A stretch of DNA of 64,000 nucleotides from Chitinophaga flava (GCF_003308995.1 NZ_QFFJ01000003.1:1-64000), one strand, 5' to 3'; shown: positions 1 to 11,053, counted from the stretch's first letter. Made by a program: numbers and translations. The notes: a model not told the origin generated them from the letters alone.

Positions 1-3000
1 ATCCCGGTTAGCTTCCCTGCTACCACTCCTGCCGGTACATACAACTTTGTACTGACTATCCAGGATGGTAACAACGCAGGTTGTGTGGCTACCTATCCGT
101 TCTCTGTGAAGATTGATGGTAAACCAACTGTGAAAATCACTGCTAACCCGGCGGAAATCTGCGAAGGCACTTCCACCACCCTCAGCATTGATAACAGCAA
201 TACTGGTTACATCATTAAATGGACACTGGACGGTGCAGCCCTGCCTGCTGCTGATGGCAAAGTATCCTTCACTCACACGCCGACTAAAGTTGGTAACAAC
301 GTATATGAAGTAACCGTGACTAACGGTTCTTGTACCGTAACCGACAACACAACGGTAGTGGTAAGGTCTATGCCTACAGCAACTGTACCTCAACCAGTAA
401 TCAAACAGTGTGATAACGGTAAGTTCGATCTGGTTGCCAACCAGCCGCTGAGCGATCAGACTGGTAAATGGAGCTTCAGTGGTACTGACTTCGGTGCTAC
501 TATCACCAATCCGAACAACTACTCCACTTCCGTTACCAATGTACCTGCGGGTAAATCCGTTACACTGGTATGGACTGTGACCAACAACTTCAAAGCTTCC
601 TGCGTAGCTACTACACAGGTTGTACTGACCAACACAGAAGCGCTCACAGTAAGCAATGCTGGTGCTGACATTACCCAGTGCGGTAACAACAAGTTCCAGC
701 TCCACGCCAATAAACCTAAAGCTACCGAACAAGGTAAGTGGACCGGTACTGGCGTATCCTTCGATGACGATACCAACCCGGATGCTATCGCTACGCTTAC
801 CAGCACAGCTACTCCTCAAACGGTAACTGTTACCTGGACTATCAGCAACGGCGTGTGCATCGATAGCAAATCGTCTATCAAACTGATACTGAATGACGCT
901 CCTACTGTAACAGTAACTGCTGTGAACCCGGTATGTAACAGCAACGGTTCTTTCAACCTCGTGCTGTCTAACCCTACCGGTAACATCACTAAATACTCTA
1001 TCAAAGCGGCTACCACTAGCGCTCTGCCTGCCTTCACTGACATCATCGATGCAGCATGGACCGGCGCTGGCACTATCCCGGTTAGCTTCCCTGCTACCAC
1101 TCCTGCCGGTACATACAACTTTGTACTGACTATCCAGGATGGTAACAACGCAGGTTGCGTGGCTACTTATCCGTTCTCTGTGAAAATTGATGGTAAACCA
1201 ACTGTGAAAATCACTGCTAATCCGGCGGAAATCTGCGAAGGCACTTCCACCACCCTCAGCATTGATAACAGCAATACTGGTTACATCATTAAATGGACAC
1301 TGGACGGTGCAGCCATCCCAGCTGCTGATGGCAAAGTATCCTTCACCCACACGCCTGTTAAAGTTGGTGACAATGTTTACGAAGTGACCGTGACTAACGG
1401 TTCTTGTACCGTAACCGACAACACAACTGTGGTAGTAAGATCTATGCCTACAGCAACTGTACCTCAACCGGTAATCAAACAGTGTGATAACAGCTCCTTC
1501 AACATCACTGCCAACCAGCCGCTGAGCGATCAGAATGGTAAATGGAGCTTCAGTGGTGCTGACCAAGGTGCTACTATCACTAATCCAAACAACTACTCCA
1601 CTTCCGTTACCAATGTACCTGCGGGTAAATCCGTTACACTGGTATGGACTGTGACCAACAACTTCAAAGCTTCCTGCGTAGCTACTACACAGGTTGTACT
1701 GACCAACACAGAAGCGCTCACAGTAAGCAATGCTGGTGCTGACATTACCCAGTGCGGTAACAACAAGTTCCAGCTCCACGCCAATAAACCTAAAGCTACC
1801 GAACAAGGTAAGTGGACCGGTACTGGCGTATCCTTCGATGACGATACCAACCCGGATGCTATCGCTACGCTTACCAGCACAGCTACTCCTCAAACGGTAA
1901 CTGTTACCTGGACTATCAGCAACGGCGTGTGCACCGACAGCAAATCGTCTATCAAACTGATACTGAATGACGCTCCTACTGTAACAGTAGCTGCCGTGAA
2001 CCCGGTATGTAACAGCAACGGTTCTTTCAACCTCGTGCTGTCTAACCCTACCGGCAACATCACTAAATACTCTATCAAAGCGGCTACCACTAGTGCTCTG
2101 CCTTCCTTCACTGACATCATCGATGCAGCATGGACCGGCGCTGGCACTATCCCGGTTAGCTTCCCTGCTACTACTCCTGCCGGTACATACAACTTTGTAC
2201 TGACTATCCAGGATGGTAACAACGCTGGTTGTGTGGCTACTTATCCGTTCTCTGTGAAAATTGATGGTAAACCAACTGTGAAAATCACTGCTAACCCGGC
2301 GGAAATCTGCGAAGGCACTTCCACCACCCTCAGCATTGATAACAGCAATACTGGTTACACCATTAAATGGACACTGGACGGTGCAGCCCTGCCAGCTGCT
2401 GATGGAAAAGTATCCTTCACTCACACTCCGACTAAAGTTGGTAACAACGTATATGAAGTAACCGTGACTAACGGTTCTTGTACGGTAACCGACAACACAA
2501 CGGTAGTGGTAAGGTCTATGCCTACAGCAACTGTACCTCAACCGGTAATCAAACAGTGTGATAACAGCTCCTTCAACATCACTGCCAACCAGCCGCTGAG
2601 CGATCAGACTGGTAAATGGAGCTTCAGTGGTACTGACTTCGGTGCAACTATCACTAATCCGAACAACTACTCCACTTCCGTTACCAATGTGCCTGCCGGT
2701 AAATCCGTTACACTGGTATGGACTGTGACCAACAACTTCAAAGCTTCCTGCGTAGCTACTGCACAAGTTGTACTGACCAACACAGAAGCGCTCACTGTAA
2801 GCAATGCTGGTACTGACATTACCCAGTGCGGTAACAACAAGTTCCAGCTCCACGCCAATAAACCTAAAGCTACCGAACAAGGTAAGTGGACCGGTACTGG
2901 CGTATCCTTCGATGACGATACCAACCCGGATGCTATCGCTACGCTTACCAGCACAGCTACTCCTCAAACGGTAACTGTTACCTGGACTATCAGCAACGGC

Positions 3001-3330
3001 GTGTGCACCGACAGCAAATCGTCTATCAAACTGATACTGAATGACGCTCCTACTGTAACAGTAGCTGCTGTGAACCCGGTATGTAACAGCAACGGTTCTT
3101 TCAACCTCGTGCTGTCTAACCCTACCGGCAACATCACTAAATACTCTATCAAAGCGGCTACCACTAGCGCTCTGCCTGCCTTCACTGACATCATCGATGC
3201 AGCATGGACCGGCGCTGGCACTATCCCGGTTAGCTTCCCTGCTACCACTCCTGCCGGTACATACAACTTTGTACTGACTATCCAGGATGGTAACAACGCT
3301 GGTTGCGTAGCTACTTATCCGTTCTCTGTG
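1..3330 (+). repeat. Tandem 1074-bp coding repeats (three copies plus a partial fourth)
   Basis: The same sequence phase recurs at 1, 1075, 2149 and 3223, a period of exactly 1074 bp (358 codons). Copies differ at only a few positions; for example Thr/Ala changes near the TVTV.AVNP segment and a short swap of about 10 codons after KQCDN. The fourth copy ends near 3330, where the protein switches to an unrelated Ig-like domain. The array enters from outside the window, so the total copy number is unknown. The near-identity at DNA level points to recent duplication or gene conversion. Confidence 0.93.
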
Positions 3331-6300
3331 AAAGTACAGATACCTTCTACACCTCCTACTGGTGTCACTGTAAATGCAGCTGAAATCTGTGATAAAGGAG
3401 ATGTAGTACTGACCATCAACGGTGGCAGTCTCGGTACAGATGAGAATGGCAATACCAATGCAACCTGGAAATGGTATATCAATGGCTGCCCTGGCACCGC
3501 AGGCAGCACACCGGTAACGCCGGATGCTGTAAGTGCGGATGGCAGAATAGCTACTTTCAAAAATGTATCTACTACCACTACCTGGTATGTACATGCAGAA
3601 AGTACTGGTGCTTGTGGTAACACTACCTGCGCATCAGCTACTGTAAAAGTCTACGAACTGCCGGCTAAAGCCAGCGCAGGAGAAGACAAAACCTACTGTA
3701 ACGTTACTACAGACCTCAAGCTGACTGGTAATGATCCAGCTGCAGCTGGTGCTACCGGTCTGTGGACCAGCAACAATCCGAAAGCAATCATCCGTAAACC
3801 AAATCAACCGGTTACTGATGTGTACCTGCCAGTAGGTGAAACCGCTACCTTCACCTGGACTATTACCAACGGTAATTGCGCCATGACCAGTGATGATGTG
3901 GTGCTGACCAACTACGAAACTCCTGATGTGGCTCAGGCTGGCAAAGACCAGGAACATTGTAATGATGAAAACTTCACACTGAATGGTAATGTACCAAAAC
4001 AGTTTGGTGCTACCGGCAAGTGGACAGCTTCTACAATGACCGGTGTAACTATTGCTGACGCCACCAAGGCTAACACTAACGTAACAGTTGCTGCCGGCAC
4101 TACTGTTACCTTCACCTGGACCATTACCAATGGTACCTGTGCGGCCACCTCAGATGATGTGGTGATCACCAACTACGCTGTAGCTGCTGATGCTAACGCA
4201 GGTCCGGACCAGAAAGAATGTAACAAAACCGACAACTTTATCATGAAAGCCAACGCTCCAAGCGTGGCAACTGCTACCGGTATGTGGAAAGACATCAGCC
4301 GTGTACCAGGAAGAGCAACCATCCTTAGACCTACCGATCCGTTGACAGCGGTAACTGTACCAATTGGCGATACGGTAGTACTGGAATGGACTATCACCAA
4401 CGGTGCATGTCAGACAACTTCCAGCCGGGTTACTTTAATTAACTACAAAACAGCCGCCAACGCTTCAGCCGGTGCTAACCAGGAAAAATGTAACAGTCTC
4501 GCCGACTTTGTGATGGAAGCCAATGATCCAGGCTCCTCCAGCGCTACCGGCACCTGGACAGATGTCAGCCGCGTACCAGGCAGAGCTACTATTTATGAGC
4601 CTCATAATCCGGCTACCAAAGTGAAAGTACCGGTTGGCGACACCGTAGTACTCCAGTGGACCATTACCAATGGAGAATGCGCCAGCACCTCCAGCCAGGT
4701 AACTCTGATCAACTATGCTAAAGCACTCGATGCCAATGCAGGACCTGATCAGGAAGCTTGTAACCAGCTGACCGACTTCACCCTCGCAGCTGATGCTCCA
4801 AGTGTACCAAGTGCAACCGGCTTCTGGTCTATCATTAAAGGTAGCGCGGTAATCAGATCTATTAACAGTCCTACTTCCAAAGTAAAACTGAATCCTGGTG
4901 ACACCGTTACTTTACGCTGGACCATCACTAACGGCGTATGTAGCTCAACATGGGATGACGTAACACTGATCAACTACATGGCGCCAGTAACTGCCAATGC
5001 AGGACCTAACCAGGAACACTGCAACGACGCCACCTTCAACATGGACGCCAGCGATCCTGGTGTACCGGGTGCAAAAGGTGTATGGGTAGTGACCAGCAGC
5101 AATGCAGCCCTGATCAAAATCAGCAACGTCACCGACAGAAAAACTACGGTTATCGTACCTGCCGGTGAAACAGCCCAGCTGACCTGGGTAGTAAGCAACG
5201 GTAAATGCCCTGCTACCAGCAGCAGCGTAACGCTGATCAACCGTATGCCTATCATGGGTAATACAATCCTGGCCGACCAGACCGTATGTACTACTGAAAC
5301 ACCAACGGCTATACGTAGCAATACACTGACCGGCGGTAATGGTACTTACACTTACGTATGGCAACAAAGCACTACTGGTGCAACAGGACCATTCACCACT
5401 ATCACAGGTGCCAACAGCGACACTTATCAACCCGGTCTGCTCAGCGCAGATATCTGGTACAGAAGGATCGTTACTTCAGGCGCTTGTATCAATAACATCA
5501 GCAACGTGGTGAAAGTTACAGTGGTAAATCAGCCTCCTGTAGCGGTATCTGTTCCGCCGGCTATTACTACCGAATGTGTACAGGGTAAAGATTACACTAC
5601 CCTCTTCGGTAAACCGGTATTCAGTCATGCACCATATGATAATGTGTCTCTGAACGTAACTTATAACGACGTGACCGTAGTAGTCTCTCCTTGTATTACT
5701 ACCATCACCCGTACCTGGACAGCTATCGACAGATGTGGATTGAGCGCGAAAGCATCTCAAACGATCACCGTACAGGATACCAAAGCACCGGTATTCATTA
5801 CCAATGCTCCGGCCAACATCACTGTTGACTGTGACAAGGTTCCTGCTAAAGTAGACCTGATCGCCAAAGATGATTGCGCTGGCAACATCACCATCCAACC
5901 GGTAGAAGTTCGTAAAGACATCCCTGGTGCCTGCGGCAATAACTACCAGCTGATCCGTACCTGGACAGCCAAAGATGCCTGCAACACCGGCTTAACACTC
6001 ACACAGGTGATCACTGTAAAAGACATGACCGCTCCTGTGTTCACCATGCGACCACCTGCAGACGTGACTGTTGATTGCGACAAAGTACCGGCCACTATCA
6101 ACCTGACCGCTACCGACAACTGTACTCCTGGTGTAATCACCGTTACTTCCAGAGACTCAGTTGTACGCAAATCCACCAGCTGCGCCAGCAACTACACTAT
6201 CTACCGTAAATGGACCGCGCTGGATGAATGCGGCAACGGCAACACCGTACAGCAGATCATCCTCGTACAGGACACCACCAGACCGGTATTCTCTATGCCT

Positions 6301-8625
6301 GCGCCTAAAGACACCGTAGTAGATTGTGATAAGGTACCAGCATGGCCTACCATCACTGCCAAAGACAACTGTACCGGTAACATCCAGGTGTTTACCAGCA
6401 CCAAAACCCAGAGAACTCCTGGCGCTTGTGCAGGCAACTACATGGAAATCCGTACCTGGACAGCTACTGACGATTGCGGTAACAAAGCCACCATGCAGCA
6501 GACCATCACTGTACAGGATACTTCTAAACCAGTATTCACAGTACTGCCTCCTGCTGACACCACTGTTAACTGCGACAACATCCCGGCACCTGCTACCAAT
6601 GTAACAGCAACGGATAATTGCAGCACTATGGGTAATGGCCTCACTGTAACACGCCAGACCATCACCGAATCAATACCGGGCGCATGCGGCAGCAACTACC
6701 GCATCATCAGAACCTGGATCGCGAAAGACGCCTGTGGCAACACCGCTACCATGAAACAGGTGGTAACTGTAAAAGACACCACCAGACCGGTGATCATGCC
6801 TGCTCCTGCAGATGTGACCATCTTCTGCCAGGACAAAATCCCGGCTGCTCCGGTACTCACCGCTACAGACAACTGTGATCCTTCCTTCCCGAAAAAAGCA
6901 ACTTATAGTGAAGATCCTTATGTAAAAGACATCTGTAAAGGATACACCATCATCAGAAGATGGACCATCACCGACGCCTGCGGCAATAAAGCCAACGACG
7001 TAATACAACGTGTGATCATCATGCCTTGTCCGAAGCCACAGCTGGACGCTACCCTGCCAACCAACTGCTCTGACAATCCAAGAGTAGCATTGCAACCGGT
7101 AGGCAACGTGTCTATGCCAACCTTCACCCTCGTAGCAGTAACACCTGCCAACGCGGTACCTGGCCTGCCACTCACACAAAGCAGCAACCAGTTCAACCTG
7201 AACGGCGCTACTTCCGCGTCCTTTATCATGACAGATGGCAAAACCGGCTGTTCTTCCGATACAATGACATACCAGCTGAAATACATTCAGAAACCGGTTG
7301 TCAACCTCGGTAACGACACCACCATCTGCGGCGGCAACAACCTGGTACTGGATGCAGGCGCTTCCAACTTCGCCTACACCATCAAATGGTCTACCGGCGC
7401 CACCACACAACGGATCAAGGTTACACAGGCCGGTACCTACTGGGTAAGCGTAAGCAACGGTCAGTGCATAACTACCGATACCATTAAAGTGGGCCTGATC
7501 CCGACACCACTGGTAACTATCCCTGATACTACCATCTGCCGCGGACAGTCCGTGAAACTGGATGCTTACGTACAAGGCGCTACTTATCTCTGGAGCACTG
7601 GTGCCACTACCTCTTCTATCCTCGTAAGCACACAGGAACAATTCTGGGTGAAAGTGATGAAGAGCGCATGTATCACCATCGACACCGTGAAAGTGAGCGT
7701 TAATCCGCCACCAGATATCACACTGAGCCGTGACACAGCTATCTGCCCTGACCAGTCTATCATGCTCACCGTTACTTCCAACGGCGGACGCATCAAATGG
7801 CAGACAGGCGAAACCAGCAACTCCATCATCGTCAACAAACCCGGCGGTTATTGGGTAGCGGTAAGCAGAGACAACTGCGTGGTAAGAGATACCGTGAACG
7901 TAAGAATGAAACCAGGTATCAATGTAGACCTCGGACCTGACAGGAACATCTGCCCTGACGGCACCATCACCTTCGACGGTACCAACCCGGATGCAGTATC
8001 CTACCTCTGGAACGATGGCGACACCAATCCTGTGAAACAGGTATCCAAAGCCGGTAAATACAAACTGGCGGTAATGGACAAATTCTGCCAGCGCGTATAC
8101 CTCGACAGTGTAAGGGTGAACATCACCGGCCTGCCGAAAATTAACCTGGGCAATGATACCGTGATGTGTATAGGTGAAACCCTGACACTCCGTGCGGAAG
8201 GTGGCGGCATCACCAGCGTACGCTGGGATAATGGCAGCACCTCACCCACCCTGCAGGTGACCAACGGTGGTACGTATACAGTGACTGTGTTCAATGATTG
8301 CGGCAGCGCAACAGACGACATCAGAGTTAACTTTACACAGTGCGAACCTAAACCACAATTCCCGAACGCCTTCTCACCAAATGGCGACGGACGGAATGAC
8401 TTCTTCAGACCAATTGTACGCGGACCAATGTTTGAATACGAACTGCGGATCTTCAACCGTTGGGGTGAATTAATCTTCGTCTCCTCCGACAGCCACAAAG
8501 GATGGGATGGTAAATTCAAAGGAACACCTGTAGACATCGGCACCTACGTATGGTGGCTCACCTACAAGAAAGTAGCCGGCGGTCCTGCCAATGTTATCAA
8601 AGGCGAAGTGACCGTGGTAAGATAA
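1..8625 (+). CDS. Giant repeat-rich cell-surface protein with type IX secretion C-terminal domain (5' end outside window)
   Basis: The reading frame is open from base 1, so the gene starts upstream; the GTG at 85 is internal. About 2,874 residues are visible. In order: three near-identical 358-residue units built of Ig/PKD-like modules (to about nt 3330); a unique Ig-like stretch (3331-3650); six modules of about 85 residues that open with AG.(D/N)Q..CN-type motifs (about 3655-5247); about six HYR-like modules with VDCDKVPA-type motifs (about 5550-7025); five modules of about 66 residues with LGNDT..C and WSTG-type motifs (about 7288-8340); and a final domain with FPNAFSPNGDG and FNRWGE motifs (8341-8622). 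That last domain is the gliding-motility-associated CHU_C domain, a sorting signal for the type IX secretion system in Bacteroidota. Regularly spaced Cys residues suggest disulfides within modules. I infer a secreted or surface-anchored adhesin; the ligand is unknown. Confidence 0.9.
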   Translation: MPVSFPATTPAGTYNFVLTIQDGNNAGCVATYPFSVKIDGKPTVKITANPAEICEGTSTTLSIDNSNTGYIIKWTLDGAALPAADGKVSFTHTPTKVGNNVYEVTVTNGSCTVTDNTTVVVRSMPTATVPQPVIKQCDNGKFDLVANQPLSDQTGKWSFSGTDFGATITNPNNYSTSVTNVPAGKSVTLVWTVTNNFKASCVATTQVVLTNTEALTVSNAGADITQCGNNKFQLHANKPKATEQGKWTGTGVSFDDDTNPDAIATLTSTATPQTVTVTWTISNGVCIDSKSSIKLILNDAPTVTVTAVNPVCNSNGSFNLVLSNPTGNITKYSIKAATTSALPAFTDIIDAAWTGAGTIPVSFPATTPAGTYNFVLTIQDGNNAGCVATYPFSVKIDGKPTVKITANPAEICEGTSTTLSIDNSNTGYIIKWTLDGAAIPAADGKVSFTHTPVKVGDNVYEVTVTNGSCTVTDNTTVVVRSMPTATVPQPVIKQCDNSSFNITANQPLSDQNGKWSFSGADQGATITNPNNYSTSVTNVPAGKSVTLVWTVTNNFKASCVATTQVVLTNTEALTVSNAGADITQCGNNKFQLHANKPKATEQGKWTGTGVSFDDDTNPDAIATLTSTATPQTVTVTWTISNGVCTDSKSSIKLILNDAPTVTVAAVNPVCNSNGSFNLVLSNPTGNITKYSIKAATTSALPSFTDIIDAAWTGAGTIPVSFPATTPAGTYNFVLTIQDGNNAGCVATYPFSVKIDGKPTVKITANPAEICEGTSTTLSIDNSNTGYTIKWTLDGAALPAADGKVSFTHTPTKVGNNVYEVTVTNGSCTVTDNTTVVVRSMPTATVPQPVIKQCDNSSFNITANQPLSDQTGKWSFSGTDFGATITNPNNYSTSVTNVPAGKSVTLVWTVTNNFKASCVATAQVVLTNTEALTVSNAGTDITQCGNNKFQLHANKPKATEQGKWTGTGVSFDDDTNPDAIATLTSTATPQTVTVTWTISNGVCTDSKSSIKLILNDAPTVTVAAVNPVCNSNGSFNLVLSNPTGNITKYSIKAATTSALPAFTDIIDAAWTGAGTIPVSFPATTPAGTYNFVLTIQDGNNAGCVATYPFSVKVQIPSTPPTGVTVNAAEICDKGDVVLTINGGSLGTDENGNTNATWKWYINGCPGTAGSTPVTPDAVSADGRIATFKNVSTTTTWYVHAESTGACGNTTCASATVKVYELPAKASAGEDKTYCNVTTDLKLTGNDPAAAGATGLWTSNNPKAIIRKPNQPVTDVYLPVGETATFTWTITNGNCAMTSDDVVLTNYETPDVAQAGKDQEHCNDENFTLNGNVPKQFGATGKWTASTMTGVTIADATKANTNVTVAAGTTVTFTWTITNGTCAATSDDVVITNYAVAADANAGPDQKECNKTDNFIMKANAPSVATATGMWKDISRVPGRATILRPTDPLTAVTVPIGDTVVLEWTITNGACQTTSSRVTLINYKTAANASAGANQEKCNSLADFVMEANDPGSSSATGTWTDVSRVPGRATIYEPHNPATKVKVPVGDTVVLQWTITNGECASTSSQVTLINYAKALDANAGPDQEACNQLTDFTLAADAPSVPSATGFWSIIKGSAVIRSINSPTSKVKLNPGDTVTLRWTITNGVCSSTWDDVTLINYMAPVTANAGPNQEHCNDATFNMDASDPGVPGAKGVWVVTSSNAALIKISNVTDRKTTVIVPAGETAQLTWVVSNGKCPATSSSVTLINRMPIMGNTILADQTVCTTETPTAIRSNTLTGGNGTYTYVWQQSTTGATGPFTTITGANSDTYQPGLLSADIWYRRIVTSGACINNISNVVKVTVVNQPPVAVSVPPAITTECVQGKDYTTLFGKPVFSHAPYDNVSLNVTYNDVTVVVSPCITTITRTWTAIDRCGLSAKASQTITVQDTKAPVFITNAPANITVDCDKVPAKVDLIAKDDCAGNITIQPVEVRKDIPGACGNNYQLIRTWTAKDACNTGLTLTQVITVKDMTAPVFTMRPPADVTVDCDKVPATINLTATDNCTPGVITVTSRDSVVRKSTSCASNYTIYRKWTALDECGNGNTVQQIILVQDTTRPVFSMPAPKDTVVDCDKVPAWPTITAKDNCTGNIQVFTSTKTQRTPGACAGNYMEIRTWTATDDCGNKATMQQTITVQDTSKPVFTVLPPADTTVNCDNIPAPATNVTATDNCSTMGNGLTVTRQTITESIPGACGSNYRIIRTWIAKDACGNTATMKQVVTVKDTTRPVIMPAPADVTIFCQDKIPAAPVLTATDNCDPSFPKKATYSEDPYVKDICKGYTIIRRWTITDACGNKANDVIQRVIIMPCPKPQLDATLPTNCSDNPRVALQPVGNVSMPTFTLVAVTPANAVPGLPLTQSSNQFNLNGATSASFIMTDGKTGCSSDTMTYQLKYIQKPVVNLGNDTTICGGNNLVLDAGASNFAYTIKWSTGATTQRIKVTQAGTYWVSVSNGQCITTDTIKVGLIPTPLVTIPDTTICRGQSVKLDAYVQGATYLWSTGATTSSILVSTQEQFWVKVMKSACITIDTVKVSVNPPPDITLSRDTAICPDQSIMLTVTSNGGRIKWQTGETSNSIIVNKPGGYWVAVSRDNCVVRDTVNVRMKPGINVDLGPDRNICPDGTITFDGTNPDAVSYLWNDGDTNPVKQVSKAGKYKLAVMDKFCQRVYLDSVRVNITGLPKINLGNDTVMCIGETLTLRAEGGGITSVRWDNGSTSPTLQVTNGGTYTVTVFNDCGSATDDIRVNFTQCEPKPQFPNAFSPNGDGRNDFFRPIVRGPMFEYELRIFNRWGELIFVSSDSHKGWDGKFKGTPVDIGTYVWWLTYKKVAGGPANVIKGEVTVVR

Positions 8626-8653
8626 AAATGTGTTGACCGAATACTCCTGTTAT

Positions 8654-8696
8654 GCAGAAAGCATAAGGCCTCCGGGCTTTATGCTTTCTGCTTTTA
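8654..8696 (+). terminator. Rho-independent terminator of the giant adhesin gene
   Basis: Seventeen-bp stem (left arm 8654-8670, right arm 8675-8691) with one G-U-type mismatch and a 4-nt loop, followed by TTTT at 8692-8695. It lies about 30 nt after the stop codon. Confidence 0.85.
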
Positions 8697-8762
8697 TATC
8701 CCCTTTCATTCTCTTTTTTGTGATTCTTTCCCTATCATTGTCGCTTAATCTTTTTGAGTTGT

Positions 8763-11006
8763 ATGTTTAAGCATTGTGTCAGCGCATTAGTATTGACTGC
8801 TTGTAGTATTCTTCCGGGGAAAGCACAGTATACCGGTAATCTCGACCTGATCCCGCGACCAGCACATATTACCGCTGGTAGTGGATTTTTCAGGATGAAT
8901 GCCAAAGGATTGATTTTTCCGGGGAAGGATTTCCGCCAGGCCGCCCAGCTCCTGCAAAAAATGGGTACCCTGCCTTCTGATGTAAAAGCAAGCCCTCACC
9001 AGTCTGCTATCATTTTCAAACGGGCAAACGCCGCTGCCATTCCACATCCGGATGGATACCAGATCAGCATCAGTCCGGCTAATGTAACTATACAAGCCCG
9101 TTCAGAAGCAGGCGCTATCAACGCCGCCCTATCCCTGCTCCAGTTAAGTCTGCTACAGCCCGACCCGTCTTTATTACCCTGTGCCAATATCAGCGACCAG
9201 CCTCGCTTTGGATACAGAGGAGTTCACCTCGACGTGTCCCGGAATTATTTTCCCACTGCTTATGTCAAAAGATTTATCGATCTGATGGCATTGTACAGGA
9301 TGAATACCTTCCACTGGCATCTTACCGATGGCGCCGGCTGGAGACTGGAAATCAAACGTTACCCGGAGCTAATACGACAGGCCGCCTGGCGCACCCATGG
9401 CAACTGGAAAGAATGGTGGAAGAACGGCGATCGTCGCTATTCTCACGAAGGAGACCCCAATGCATACGGAGGTTACTATACACAACAGGAAGCCCGTGAT
9501 ATCGTGGCCTATGCTGCTGCCCGCGGTATTACCGTAATCCCGGAGATTGAAATGCCCGGACATTCTGAAGAAGTGCTGGCCATCTACCCGGAATTCTCCT
9601 GCTCCGGCATCCCTTATAAAAACTCGGAATTTTGCCTGGGCAACGATTCCACTTTTTCTTTCCTGCAAAATGTGCTGGATGAAGTGATCAGCATTTTCCC
9701 TTCAAAATATATTCATATCGGCGGCGATGAAGCTTCCACAAAAGCATGGAAACAATGTCCAAAATGCCAGCAACGCATCCAAGACGAACATCTGAAAGAT
9801 GAAAAGGAATTGCAGAGTTATGCTATCCGTCGAATGGAGAAATTCCTGCTCTCCCGCCACCGCAAACTGCTGGGCTGGGATGAAATACTGGAAGGCGGCC
9901 TTGCACCGGAAGCAACAGTGATGTCATGGCGTGGTGAAAGTGGTGGTATCGCTGCTGCCAGAGAAGGACATGATGTGGTAATGACACCTGGCTCCCATTG
10001 TTATTTCGACAGCTATCAGGCGGACCCTGCTACACAGCCGGAAGCCATCAGCGGATATCTTCCGTTGGAAAAGGTATACAGCTATGAACCGGTTCCCCGT
10101 GAACTTAATGCTGCAGCCGCTCAACATGTACTCGGCGCTCAGGCCAATATATGGACGGAGTATATCCCCCATACCAACCACCTTGAGTATATGGTGTATC
10201 CCAGGCTGATAGCGCTTTCGGAAGTAGTATGGTCTGACACGCTGTATAAAAACTGGGACAATTTTCAACAACGCCTGCAATCACATTATCACTTACTCCA
10301 ACGGCTAAACGTAAATTATTATCGTCCCTCCTATGTGGTGAATATCCATCCGGAGATAGATATCACACAACATCAGGCGGCCATCACCTTCAGCTCAGAA
10401 CAGTACAAACCAACCATCCGTTATACACTGGATGGGAAAATGCCGGATAAAAATTCTTCCTTGTATACCGGTAGATTTACAGTGTCCGGCTCTGCGATCA
10501 TAACAGCGGCCATCTTCCAGGATACAATAATGAAAGGCAAACCTACCGTACTGGCTGTGGATGATCATCTGGCGCTGGGTAAAAAGGTAATCTACAACCG
10601 GCCTTATAACGAGAAATATGCAGCACAAAAAGAAGCGACACTGGTAAACGGCTATCGCGGATCATTAACCTATGGAGATGGCCAGTGGCAAGGTTTTCTG
10701 GGAGATATGGATGTGACGGTAGACCTGGAGAAAGTAATATCACTGCACAATTTATCCATCAATTTTATGCAACTTACCGGCCCTGGTGTTTATATACCGG
10801 CCTGGGTAGAAGTACAACTTTCTGATGATGGTAAAAATTTCCGTACGGTGCAGCAGGTTAACAATGATGTCCCGGTGAGTCTGTCTACGCTGGCTTTCAA
10901 GGATTTTAAGTTTGATCTGAAAGATCAACAGGCCCGTTATATCAGGGTACACGCCCGCAATGAACAACGGGGATTTATGTTTGCGGATGAGATAATTGTA
11001 TATTGA
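8763..11006 (+). CDS. Secreted beta-N-acetylhexosaminidase, family GH20
   Basis: The protein of 747 residues cleaves terminal N-acetylglucosamine or N-acetylgalactosamine from glycans or chito-oligosaccharides. It has an N-terminal signal peptide ending near KAQ; a GH20b domain (about 30-150); a GH20 TIM barrel opening near residue 155 (GYRGVHLDVSRN); the catalytic Asp-Glu pair of the family in HIGGDEAS (D322-E323); a chitobiase-type C-terminal segment with RYTLDGKMPD; and an F5/8-type discoidin-like C-terminus. I chose ATG 8763 because the signal peptide starts there; a TTG at 8754 is in frame and would add three residues. It stands alone between two terminators, so it is probably monocistronic. 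The role fits chitin or host-glycan use. Confidence 0.92.
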   Translation: MFKHCVSALVLTACSILPGKAQYTGNLDLIPRPAHITAGSGFFRMNAKGLIFPGKDFRQAAQLLQKMGTLPSDVKASPHQSAIIFKRANAAAIPHPDGYQISISPANVTIQARSEAGAINAALSLLQLSLLQPDPSLLPCANISDQPRFGYRGVHLDVSRNYFPTAYVKRFIDLMALYRMNTFHWHLTDGAGWRLEIKRYPELIRQAAWRTHGNWKEWWKNGDRRYSHEGDPNAYGGYYTQQEARDIVAYAAARGITVIPEIEMPGHSEEVLAIYPEFSCSGIPYKNSEFCLGNDSTFSFLQNVLDEVISIFPSKYIHIGGDEASTKAWKQCPKCQQRIQDEHLKDEKELQSYAIRRMEKFLLSRHRKLLGWDEILEGGLAPEATVMSWRGESGGIAAAREGHDVVMTPGSHCYFDSYQADPATQPEAISGYLPLEKVYSYEPVPRELNAAAAQHVLGAQANIWTEYIPHTNHLEYMVYPRLIALSEVVWSDTLYKNWDNFQQRLQSHYHLLQRLNVNYYRPSYVVNIHPEIDITQHQAAITFSSEQYKPTIRYTLDGKMPDKNSSLYTGRFTVSGSAIITAAIFQDTIMKGKPTVLAVDDHLALGKKVIYNRPYNEKYAAQKEATLVNGYRGSLTYGDGQWQGFLGDMDVTVDLEKVISLHNLSINFMQLTGPGVYIPAWVEVQLSDDGKNFRTVQQVNNDVPVSLSTLAFKDFKFDLKDQQARYIRVHARNEQRGFMFADEIIVY

Positions 11007-11010
11007 TAAA

Positions 11011-11051
11011 TTATTTGCAGGAAGATGCTTGTAGCATCTTCCTGCAAATAA
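11011..11051. terminator. Bidirectional terminator between convergent genes
   Basis: Perfect 19-bp inverted repeat (11011-11029 and 11033-11051) with a 3-nt TGT loop. The arms end in TTATTT/AAATAA, giving U-rich tails in both directions. It serves the GH20 gene and the S41 protease gene. Confidence 0.88.
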
Positions 11052-11053
11052 CC

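Noticed and set aside
519..3296. Antisense open frames recurring every 1074 bp opposite the adhesin
   Set aside because: They repeat only because the coding strand repeats; their composition is that of reverse-frame reading of Thr/Val-rich sequence.
6670..7641. Long antisense open frame (323 codons) under the HYR region
   Set aside because: Lies wholly opposite a clearly coding domain region and shows no recognisable protein features.
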